From the NCBI GenBank assembly GCA_002633005.1, contig NMRA01000836.1, positions 105,311 through 126,314 of the forward strand: a DNA stretch of 21,004 nucleotides, in the 5' to 3' direction. Below are positions 1 through 7,949 of this stretch, one piece after another. Origin of the DNA: Phoronis australis (taxonomy: Eukaryota; Phoronida; Phoronidae). Made by a program: the position numbers and the translations under genes. The notes beneath the pieces were generated by a model, which ran no database searches, had not been told where the DNA came from, and was given only the letters and a program-made list of their open reading frames with translations. Each line of letters opens with the position of its first letter. Position 1 is the first letter of the stretch.

Positions 1-86
1 GGTAACCATGAGCTTACTGTGTTTGACAGCACCGCCCATTGATTGCATCTAATAGAACAACGGGGAGTGAGTACGCTAAGTCTCTT

Positions 87-115
87 GTCACGTGACTTTT
101 GTATTTCCCGCCAAT
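87..115. promoter_or_regulatory. Promoter-like motif cluster: E-box, E2F-like and CCAAT
   Basis: Three motifs lie within 29 bp: the palindrome GTCACGTGAC (87-96, an extended CACGTG E-box), TTTCCCGCC (104-112, E2F-like) and an overlapping CCAAT (111-115). Such clusters are common in metazoan promoters, and a GTAAGT donor-like site follows at about 299. No TATA box or transcript evidence is visible. Each motif is short enough to arise by chance; only the clustering is suggestive. Confidence 0.25.
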
Positions 116-378
116 GAGATTCAACTGAATATTGCTATTCAAACCAGAAAACCAGTGCAACTGAGTCAAGAGTGACTTGCGATCACTACTGTTATATACG
201 AAACCTTATTACTACTACGAGATCTATATATTGTGTGGAGTGCCTCAACAAGTGAGCCGCCGTGCATGGTATTACACCTTCTATGAAGCCATTACCCAGT
301 AAGTACTATATTCTTGTATAACATGTGTTAAGTCGGCGTTAATTTTTATGAAAACGGTTGTCAGGCAAACTCGAATGA

Positions 379-672
379 TTGACCACTAGAAAAAAAGACG
401 ATGCTGCCCTTAAGCTTGTCAGGTCGCAGCTTCTTGGAAACAGGGTGTTTGGGGTGTGTCCCTCAACAATTGTCCATTTAGATGAGAAAAAAAGTTGGGC
501 AATGATGGAAAAAGCTGAGCAAACAGTTCAATCAACTGACAGTTTTGAAATGTGTGGTTGTATGTGGACTTTGTTTGTGTTTGTGGTAAATTTGCCTTTT
601 TCTTTAATTGCGGTTTTTCTTACGAATTTGTTTGGCAACAATTCAAGATCGGATGAGCCTGTGATGTTTTAA
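379..672 (+). CDS. Possible exon or small ORF with one hydrophobic segment, function unknown
   Basis: The frame is open for 97 codons between a stop at 376-378 and TAA at 670-672. There is no upstream ATG in frame: the first internal ATGs are the tandem pair at 502-507. If genuine, this is therefore either a terminal exon entered by splicing (AG at 389, 414 or 422) or a 56-codon ORF starting at 502. The N-terminal half is polar (RKKDDAALK). Residues about 62-85 form a hydrophobic stretch (LFVFVVNLPFSLIAVFL) long enough to span a membrane, followed by a short polar tail. The promoter-like cluster at 87-115, a donor-like site at about 299 and AATAAA at 1063-1068 sit plausibly around it, but the candidate donor and acceptors do not give a matching phase. 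I recognise no family. It could be a chance ORF. Confidence 0.22.
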   Translation: MTTRKKDDAALKLVRSQLLGNRVFGVCPSTIVHLDEKKSWAMMEKAEQTVQSTDSFEMCGCMWTLFVFVVNLPFSLIAVFLTNLFGNNSRSDEPVMF

Positions 673-1634
673 ATCCCGAACGCTTCGCAATTCATCATGA
701 TCATTGACAGCTAAACCATTGGGGGTATAGCTTTAAGATGCATGGTTGTTAGTTATAACTGTGTAGTTGAAAGGGTAGTTCTCTTTCAAAATATTTACTA
801 GAGTTCCTGAAAAATGGCAGCAGGTTACATTTTTTGATACTGCGAATGATTTGGGCCTGGCAAGACCGCCGGACAAAGGGTTTTATCACAACCAAATCGT
901 TAACCAACACAATGGTTTTCAAGTGTTCGTTTTTTGCCGTCTGTAATGGAAGCAACCATGTCTAGAATTGTTTTTGCTGGACGCATTCTGCAGGTTTAAA
1001 TAGTCCTTCATGACTCAAATGTAAATGAGATATGACGATTGTTGAATCACGTTCGTGCTGAAAATAAAAAATTAGTGCTCTCAAGTCCGAAATATATGAA
1101 AGATTAGGCAAAATGCAAAGAAATGACGTCCTGCTCACCTTTTTTTCAACGGTACAGCAAAGTCAAAGATAACATTTCCAGTATTGATTTCATGATGCGG
1201 CGAAAAAAGCCATCCATGACAAAGTCGTGAACGGAGGACAAAAATAACATTTCACGACACAACTTATCATTTTAGTTATAATCTAGGCATATTCACCATC
1301 GTCTACCATGAGTAATAGTAATGACGATGTCCGGCGGAAAAATCTCCATGATCATGCCCTGGACACTGTTTACTTTCACTGAAACATGATCAGCAACCCT
1401 GAACATCTCCAAATTCCTTTATTTGGAATCAATTATTGTTTTCATAGTTTCCTCTGCCTAATGTTTCACTTTTTCGCATTATTTCAGTTCATTCCATGAC
1501 ATATTTAGTATCGTTTGCAAAGCTCACATTAATTCGCCTAGTAATTAAAAGAGCACAAACAACTGATAAGTAACCGGCACTCAATCATGCACTGAGCCTA
1601 CTTCAGTCTCTCTAAATCTTGCATAACACCAACG
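673..1634. other. Non-coding stretch, no recognisable feature
   Basis: AT-rich sequence with only short, incoherent reading frames on both strands. AATAAA at 1063-1068 is the only motif of note. No RNA gene, long repeat or recognisable element remnant is seen. Confidence 0.6.
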
Positions 1635-1897
1635 CATGCGCGCACCCAAAGGGGCCCCCCTCGATTTGGTGAAGTGGACAAAAAGGTCCGCCCCATTGAA
1701 ACAAAAAGTCCCGGCCGAGAAAACGAGATAAAAAGTCCACTAGACTGAAACTTAGGCGCAAAGCCCGACGCGGCACAATTCGCAGCCCTGGACGTGGTAC
1801 CCCGTTTTTTTAGTCCTTCGGCTTTTTTGTAGGTAAAAGGATAAATATCGTCGGAAATTCTAGCCCCCCCCCATATTAAAGGCTGGGTGCGCGCATG
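1635..1897. mobile_element. Short inverted-repeat (MITE-like) element, 263 bp
   Basis: CATGCGCGCACCC at 1635-1647 is repeated exactly, inverted, at 1885-1897. Just inside each end is a run of G/C (GGGGCCCCCC on the left, CCCCCCCCCC-like on the right). The interior is GC-richer than its surroundings, contains repeated AAAAAGTCC motifs and has no ORF. The right end abuts the Penelope-like RT relic, so the element or a rearrangement may have cut that relic short. I do not see a clear target-site duplication, so this could also be a fortuitous inverted repeat. Confidence 0.45.
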
Positions 1898-2359
1898 TAA
1901 CAGGCTCCGGGAACTCCGCTATGAAGTTGGAGGACTTCCTATTCCGATAATGAATAATAACATCAAGGTAATCATCAGGCATACAAACTTTAACATATCC
2001 CCTTATGATTTTCTTAATGGCGTATTCGTCCTGGTGGTAATTATTAGACATGACATTTTTGTAGAATATCTTTTTGGTGACACCGGTCCGACGTGCGGGG
2101 ACTTCATAGCTAATTCTGGACACAAATCGCTTAATATGGAAACCCACAAAAGCATTGGTATACCCATTATTCGATCTACCTCTTGATTGAACAATAGCCA
2201 GTTGGACGACACCGAATACGCCCTCTTTAGGAAGTTGACCACAACGGCGACCTTATACCGCTCAGGGCACTCACTTTTGGCGTGGAGACAGAAACCTTTA
2301 GCAGTATAGGCTTGTGGTAAACTGATGTACAGTGTAGTTTTGTTTATGAGTTTGTACAT
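1898..2359 (-). pseudogene. Penelope-like element: C-terminal part of reverse transcriptase, frameshifted
   Basis: Read on the minus strand from 2359, one frame gives INKTTLYISLP, then ECPERYKVAVVVNFLKRAYSVSSNW. This matches the post-catalytic region of Penelope-like reverse transcriptases (pattern: polar segment, F/YK...LV..L..RAY..CSN). Near 2165-2150 the frame shifts, and the other frame continues GFHIKRF, KKIFYKNVMSNNYHQDE, IIRGYVK and IIHYRNRKSSNFI. That corresponds to the family's FY.NQM...Y..DE...I...V and I.YY..RKTSN linker before the endonuclease. The polymerase palm motifs are missing, and the coding similarity ends at about 1912, beside an inverted-repeat element. In an intact element the GIY-YIG endonuclease would follow on the same strand; here the adjacent GIY-YIG piece is on the opposite strand (2369-2830). 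It is a dead fragment. Family assignment rests on motif recognition. Confidence 0.75.
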
Positions 2360-2368
2360 GTATGCCCT

Positions 2369-2830
2369 ATGAACAAATGTCTTCGTTCAAACGTCAAACA
2401 ATGTTACATTGGTCAAATGGTTTGCAGTCTTTCCCGTCGGTTATCCATGCATCTAGTTCAAAATGGCGCCATTCAAGATCATTTTCTGCGGCAATGCCAC
2501 GCACGTAAAATCAAGAAATTGTGGAAAACATGTCAATTCGCTACGTGGAGCAAGATGTGCTGCGTTTGAAAGTATTAGTCCCTTTTAATTGCTTTTGAGA
2601 AGCCTGTTTTGAATGAGCAGCAAACAGGGTCGCGCCGCACGTTACACTTGTTTGCGTGACTTTCCTGTTACCCCAATTCATTAGTCATTCTTTGCAGTAT
2701 TTCACACCCGCCGTGTCTCACTGTGTGTGTTGCCAGCATATACTCTGTGGTGGCATTACTGCGTCATTTTATCTTCACTTGAGAATGAAACAAGTATGTT
2801 TCGAAATATCGTGTGTCTTTTAATTATGTC
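2369..2830 (+). pseudogene. Penelope-like element: GIY-YIG endonuclease fragment and 3' end
   Basis: The frame starting at 2369 gives CYIGQMVCSLSRRLSMHL followed by NGAIQDHF (about 2402-2480). This matches the GIY-YIG endonuclease core of Penelope-like elements: YIG, then the helix with the conserved arginine pair, then the NGAI..H segment. The frame decays towards 2569. In a shifted frame, KPVLNEQQTG at 2600-2629 fits the usual end of this domain. From about 2770 the sequence TTCACTTGAGAATGAAAC...TTTCGAAATATCGTGT resembles the 3' ends of these elements. It lies head-to-head with the RT fragment (1898-2359, minus), an inversion relative to a normal element. No long ORF survives. The 3' boundary near 2830 is approximate. 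Confidence 0.7.
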
Positions 2831-3439
2831 GCTAGGTCAGTTACTGTATCTATGTTCAGTTGAGAGTAGAGTTTTGTTCCGAAAGAATAGAGACTGAACA
2901 ATGAAAAGTGTCGTGCATTTAACAAATTCTGTATAACCTTATGTACATGTAAATGAGCACTAATTTCTTCCCAAGCAATCAAGATGTCAAGATTGAAGGT
3001 ATCAATATTTGCAAGAGACAGCAATTTACAATCATAATTTGATTTAAAGTTCAAAATACCTCCATATGTTTTTTAAAAAAACATACCCTGGAAACACTGT
3101 GAAAATTTCATTGTTTCCTTCTAAGCAACGCGTAACCCATTTAACTAATAATGACTTGTACATAATATTTATATCAAGAACTGACAAACCACCATTTTCA
3201 TGGGTATTTACAGCCACATTGTTTTTATTCTAGGTGGTTTATTTTGCCACACAAAATTTTTTATCATAGTAACTTGTGCTATATCCACAGCCATCCAATG
3301 TCCCGCTGCGAAGTGAAAAGGCCACCGCGTGGTCAAATATAGTTGTCACAACCAGCACAAACGCATTGCCTCGCTATGCCTCATTGTACCATAAACCACA
3401 GGAAAACGACCAGAAGTATCTGACGACTTTTCACACTAA
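2831..3439. other. Non-coding stretch, no recognisable feature
   Basis: AT-rich sequence. Short inverted arms AAACCACC near 3190 and GGTGGTTT near 3233 could form a weak hairpin, but nothing else is supportable. Frames on both strands have no recognisable protein motif. Confidence 0.55.
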
Positions 3440-3442
3440 ACC

Positions 3443-3546
3443 ATGGGCGGTGCACCATATGACGCTACAGGAGGGGTGGGGCTAGGCTATAGCCACTCCC
3501 ACTTTTTTCAGTGCTGTGGTGCCCATGGTCTATGGGCGGTGCACCA
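3443..3546. repeat. 15-bp direct repeat flanking a palindromic core
   Basis: ATGGGCGGTGCACCA occurs exactly at 3443-3457 and 3532-3546. Between them lie GGCTATAGCC, a perfect 10-bp palindrome, and at 3520-3530 GCCCATGGT, the inverse of the ACCATGGGC that overlaps the first repeat. The mixture of direct and inverted copies suggests a small foldback or MITE remnant, but its ends are not defined. Confidence 0.4.
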
Positions 3547-4513
3547 CCTGGTGGCTTGGAGTGGTATGATTGGTGGTCTTGACTATATTCAGCATGTTTC
3601 AACAAATAAATTCTCGTAACTGGAGATTAATTAATTAACGTATCGTCAGATAGTGTTTGCGGGTGTTCCAATTTTTCAGCTGATCGACTGGTGGGATTGT
3701 CTTTACTAGGTGTTTTTGATACAAAATTGGTGATTTTAAGCACTGCAATCTCCTTTAGATAGTACACCAGTCATGAAATTTCGTTGAAAATCTGATGAAT
3801 TATTCATATCAGCCTTAAAATTTGGGCGTTTGAAACCGATTTCAAGTAGCAGCGAGTAAACTTTCTAGAGCTCAGGCGCACATAATATATTACGAGGGGG
3901 AGAATTTGAAGACTGTATTGGAATGAAAAAATATATAAATCGTCTGTTCTTCAAAAATTACGAATCTAATGATTTTCTCTGGAAATTCTGGCAACATTCA
4001 AAGTGAATAAGTCTTACGTTAGCATCCCCAAAAAGTAGATTCGCCACGATCTGTTTAAAGGCTATTATTATTATTATTAATGGGTGTTATAATTACGGTA
4101 GCACCAAAACGTTACGTATTTCCGGTAATTAATACGCATTTTCCCGATGTTCACAATAACTATTTCAAACCTTCGCTTTGTTTTTTACCAGACACGTAAC
4201 CCGTCTATAAATAAGTATTTACGGCTTTTCCTAGCAGTCTCTTGTCGAAATAATCTCATATCAGTAGCCTTGCTCGACAGGGCAAGTTATCAAGGAGTAT
4301 AACTGTTAGCAACACTCAAAGTTACAAAATGTAAGATCCTCAAACAGGTAAATTGGCACACGCAATGCATTTTGACGCTTGACAATATTTTGTCTCGTTT
4401 TCGTCAGTGCTATGGTTTGCTACGGTGAGAGCAAAAATGGCGACATGTATGTAACTACATGTACACACTAGGCTTAACTAGTATGTTATTCGCACTGTAT
4501 GAATACAGGCGTG
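3547..4513. other. Non-coding stretch with an (ATT)n microsatellite
   Basis: No coherent reading frame. A short (ATT)n run sits at about 4062-4078. Otherwise no recognisable gene, RNA or repeat. Confidence 0.55.
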
Positions 4514-4656
4514 CGTTCAGTAGACGCTAGGACCTATACGCTAGGACCTAGCTAAAACCTAGTCAAAGTCACGTCCTCTCATTTACAATGCACGGCAATA
4601 TCTCACGTAATCTTGCGAACCCTTGCTTTTTAGCGAGGTCCTAGCGTTACTGAACG
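4514..4656. mobile_element. MITE, 143 bp, with 22-bp terminal inverted repeats
   Basis: The left end reads CGTTCAGTAGACGCTAGGACCT and the right end, reverse-complemented, reads CGTTCAGTAACGCTAGGACCT. They differ by one inserted base. Inside the left end ACGCTAGGACCTA is repeated in direct orientation (4525-4550), followed by a third ACCTAG. There is no coding capacity. Length and structure fit a non-autonomous inverted-repeat element. No target-site duplication is clear, so the superfamily is not assigned. Confidence 0.7.
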
Positions 4657-6027
4657 GGAGGCTGGACAGCAAAGTAAACAAAAAGTCAGCGACAGTAGAA
4701 AGATGCACTCCGATCGGGAAAGGAGCCCAACCACAATTTTCTTGGATTCACATTTCTTGAATATGAATGCGAAGCACCGATTTGTCTGTACATATCGACC
4801 ACATTCCTCCATTAGTCATGCTAGTTTGCGTTTTTAAGCGCTGCCTGTTGAGAATTCGACCAGCCAATCAGAGGAAAATTAAGTGATACCTGCGCCGCTG
4901 GCTACCAACTAGCAGGCACGCAGGGAACCAGCGAGATGTTGACCAAGACCCTTTTGTCGCTCTGACGTCACACGCATGCTGGCGCCCCCCAGTAGAGGTC
5001 ATGAGAATTCGCGATGGAACCGAGTTAACCACTGACAGTACGACATCAGAGGAGTAACAGATAGATTTGTAACAAATAATTCTCTGTATTGTGACTTTCA
5101 TCAATCTTCAAAATTTAAGAATTAAGAATGTATTTGTGACATGTTACAAAATGAATTCTGAGGTTGCGGCATGATAGATAATTTTGCTCAGTTGAGTGGC
5201 TGAAGTCCTGCGTTCGCTGCTGTACTGCAAATGGCCACGTTACAAGTAAGCAGAGGTTGTTTTTACGTTTGATCTTCTCATTTGATTTACGGCAATGATT
5301 GACACGTCTGCTGTGTGTGAGTGGAATGTGGCCGAGCATTCGGTTATTTCATTTTCTTTACATTTTTGAAGTTGTGTCGAAACGGTATATATTTTTGTTC
5401 AAAATAGACTCGCATTTGCCAAAGATTCGCGTACTTATTCGTAAATAGTTCCACTGAAGTACAGCACTGTCTGTAGCCTGGTATGCAAATGGTGTCATCA
5501 CCTTGAGTCGATTTATCAGTTGCACAGTGTAAACAAACTGGGTACTGGTATCCTAATTGACCTACCCTTGTAGAGCCTGCAATATTCTGATTATTATCCA
5601 TTTCAATACAAAATATCAACACCAGTCAAAGTGTTTTTCATTGAAAGTTTTGAATGAATTAATAATCCCAAGATGTTAATATTTTCCCAAAACTCGCCAG
5701 CATTTTTACTGAGGCAGCCGGGTTATTTGCCTGATTTTGACAAAACTGTTTTGATTAGTTGGTGTGAAAAAGTTCAGCACTTGGTATAGTAAATACAATT
5801 CTGTGGTACTCTGGCACAGACAGAACTACTGATAAAAGTTGCTCGAAAACTTTCCGTAATGTTTCGTGTCAAAAGACACTTCACAACTCCTAACTGGTGA
5901 CTGATAACCATTAAAGTGACATGTACTGTTATCTACATGAAGTTGATATTACATATCATTCATTTTTTCGGACATTATGTTTCTACGAAAACAATGACTC
6001 AACGTTCTATGCAAATCCGTTCGCCTG
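4657..6027. other. Non-coding stretch, several short random-looking frames
   Basis: Open frames of 60-92 codons occur on the minus strand, but their translations show no domain, no smooth composition and no splice framework. I see no RNA gene, element end or array here. Confidence 0.5.
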
Positions 6028-6330
6028 TCAGGCTCCGTCCATTGCCACTTCCACAAAGAAGTGTACACGTACACTCGTCATTGTTTCCACTGACTGGTCC
6101 ATGAACTCTGTTCGTTGACCTCCACCAGGGACGCTAGCGTGCATGCGACGTCGCACTTCCACCTGGATTGGCTCCTTGACATTGTCCCGCTCACCAAGGG
6201 CAAGGGTTAACGAACAGGAAGTGCATCGTGGGTAGTATGATACTACCTGAAGTGTTGCGTCATCAACCAGAGACTGTGACCAGCAAGAAGAATCGCGGGT
6301 AGAAGAAATTGTCTGCAATTGTTGCATCAC
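6028..6330 (-). CDS. Possible exon of unknown function on the minus strand
   Basis: The minus frame from 6330 to the stop at 6028 is open for 100 codons. The segment LGERDNVKEPIQVEVRRRMH followed by VPGGGQRTEFMDQSVETMTSV (about 6185-6055) has a composition more protein-like than its neighbours. CTTCAG at about 6253-6248 on the minus strand could act as an acceptor ahead of it. The first third overlaps a 63-bp duplication (ACCAGAGAC(T/G)GTGACCAGCAAG at about 6266 and 6329) and a 17-bp palindrome, so that part is probably not coding. I recognise no family. It could be an exon, an element relic or a chance ORF. Confidence 0.22.
   Translation of the reverse strand: MMQQLQTISSTRDSSCWSQSLVDDATLQVVSYYPRCTSCSLTLALGERDNVKEPIQVEVRRRMHASVPGGGQRTEFMDQSVETMTSVRVHFFVEVAMDGA
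6231..6247. repeat. Perfect 17-bp palindrome (8-bp arms)
   Basis: GGTAGTAT-G-ATACTACC is a perfect inverted repeat with a single central base. No terminator-like T-run follows and its role is unknown. Confidence 0.6.
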
Positions 6331-6350
6331 CAGAGACGGTGACCAGCAAG
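6262..6350. repeat. Imperfect tandem duplication, ~63 bp period
   Basis: The segment TCATCAACCAGAGACTGTGACCAGCAAG (read in short parts: ACCAGAGAC, GTGACCAGCAAG) recurs 63 bases later as ATCACCAGAGACGGTGACCAGCAAG. The copies differ by a few substitutions and one gap, with related preceding bases (TTGCGTCATC / TTGTTGCATC). Confidence 0.6.
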
Positions 6351-6359
6351 TACACTGCT

Positions 6360-7032
6360 GTCGCTATATAATGTGTGTAGTTCGAAGATTCGCCGAATTA
6401 AGAAGCAATAAGTTACAAAACATGACTTGAAAGCAATTGAGACTTGAAATTTTGAAAAATATGAATCATTTTGTGACACCGAATCAAGTCTTGAACAGCA
6501 GTTAACAGTCAAACAAAAAACCATTTCAAAATTATTTCAACTATATTTTTAGCTTAGTGCAAGATCACCTGAATGGGAAATTTACAGTAAAATAATTCGA
6601 ATATAACTCATATTTTTGCACAAAAACACGAAAATTGAACAAAGTCTTTTTTTGTATCAATGTTTGTCAAAACGTATCAACTTTAAATCTTCACAAATTA
6701 CAAAGTAGCCGATTGAACCTGCCTTTCAGTTCAGCAAAAGTCGCCATGTTGTCGGTGCCGCCAGAAATGAAACGAAGTCCAACGGGAATTGTGAGCACAT
6801 TTATCACTTAATGAGTAACAACTGCGAGGCTGAAATTCGGTGAACACTTTTAAATCGTGCAGAATAGTAAGTAAAGATATGTCTAACTAAATTTCACCGT
6901 AATTTGTTGGCGAAAACAATTTACACAAAGTTTTAAACTCGTAACTTATCCCGCTGTCCTCCAATATTGCCGACGCGATCCAAACAAAGTGACCCAAATT
7001 TCGCCACAAAACTTGCAATAACTTTACACTGC
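6360..7032. other. Non-coding flank of the large transposon
   Basis: AT-rich sequence without a convincing gene. On the minus strand ACAACATGGCG at about 6752-6742 gives an ATG in a good initiation context, but its frame closes after 18 codons with no strong splice donor. No recognisable repeat is seen. Confidence 0.45.
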
Positions 7033-7479
7033 TTGCCCCGATTTTGATACATTTTATTTTTACTGAGTAGAATGCACTACCTTTTAGTCTAGACGCATTT
7101 CCTGAAAAGAGCCCTGTATAAGGTTTTAGAAGCATTTTTTAGTAGAAGTTGGGAACAAGTTTTTTTAACACAATCAAGGCATGGCGAATTCAACTAACCC
7201 TGTTCCCAAGCCGAATTTTGCATTTTTGACCATCTAATTAGCATAAACAAAATGGCGGCCAAATTGTCAAGTTCAGATGTATTTTTGTAATAAAAATCAC
7301 AATATACCATTTAAAATGGTGAAATGTCTCACCTGTACACTTCTTATAAATACTTCTTGAGCAATAGACCACTTATAAATAACAAAAAATGCAACTCTAA
7401 AAACTAATTATGCAAATTAGGTGCCTCCATTACCATACAATGTAATTTGCGTCTTAAGTTTGTGCTCCTGCAGGTTAAC
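7033..7479 (+). repeat. Left long terminal inverted repeat
   Basis: It aligns to the reverse complement of 10935-11380. Landmarks in order (left / right copy) are TTTTATTTTT, TAGTCTAGA, ATTTTTTAGTA, TGTTCCCAAGC, then the near-identical block ending ATAAACAAAATGGCGGCCAAA. Further in are TATGC(A/T)AATTAG, CCATTACC and TGCAGG. The order and spacing are kept over the whole length, so a chance match is excluded, although many positions differ. Confidence 0.85.
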
Positions 7480-7548
7480 TTGAAAAATGAGGTGTTAATA
7501 CTTATATTTTCATGGTCAACAAACATGCTAAAGACATTTTTGGAGCAA

Positions 7549-7565
7549 TTTATTTCATATTTATT
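7549..7565 (-). promoter_or_regulatory. Two AATAAA polyadenylation signals downstream of the transposon ORF
   Basis: On the minus strand AATAAA occurs at 7565-7560 and 7554-7549, about 260-275 bases beyond the stop of the CXC reading frame (7824). Position and orientation fit a 3' end of the transposon gene, but the motif is common in AT-rich DNA. Confidence 0.35.
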
Positions 7566-7868
7566 GGGTTATAGATGTAAAGTCATAGAATGTGGAAAAA
7601 CAGTCGTTATTCTGCAATGCTAGTTAAGCAAGGTGACACTATTTTGACGGATTATAAGGACAAATGTTCACACTATCCTGTTATCTTCCATTCATAAAAA
7701 ACAATTTAGTTATTGTTATTGAATACATTAGATTCTCTGTTGCATGAATTGTTTTCAGGCCTGTTGAACACACTTTTAGCATTCACTTTTTGGTACTTTT
7801 TAACATGCCTGAAGCCAGGCAAATCAAACTGTTTGCATACAAGGAATCTGATCATGAATGTGCTGCTG

Positions 7869-7949
7869 GCATGTGCATAATGATATGCATCGAAATCCAG
7901 ATTTCTTGCATCTGCATTGTCTACTGTTGCGTTGTTTCTGGCATCCACA
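7869..7949 (-). other. CXC (tesmin/TSO1-type) zinc-binding domain in the transposon relic
   Basis: CGC, then eight residues, then CRCKKSGFRC, then three residues, then CTC reproduces the cysteine spacing of a CXC repeat. In TSO1/tesmin/LIN54 proteins two such repeats coordinate zinc and bind AT-rich DNA of the TTYGAA type. Only one repeat is evident here, and it is the best preserved segment of the relic. In a transposase context it probably binds the element's DNA (inference). Confidence 0.85.

Noticed and set aside
6742-6752. ATG in good context on the minus strand (ACAACATGGCG) as a first exon
   Set aside because: The frame closes after 18 codons and the nearest GT is a poor donor. Similar ATGGCG motifs occur at several unrelated sites in the window.
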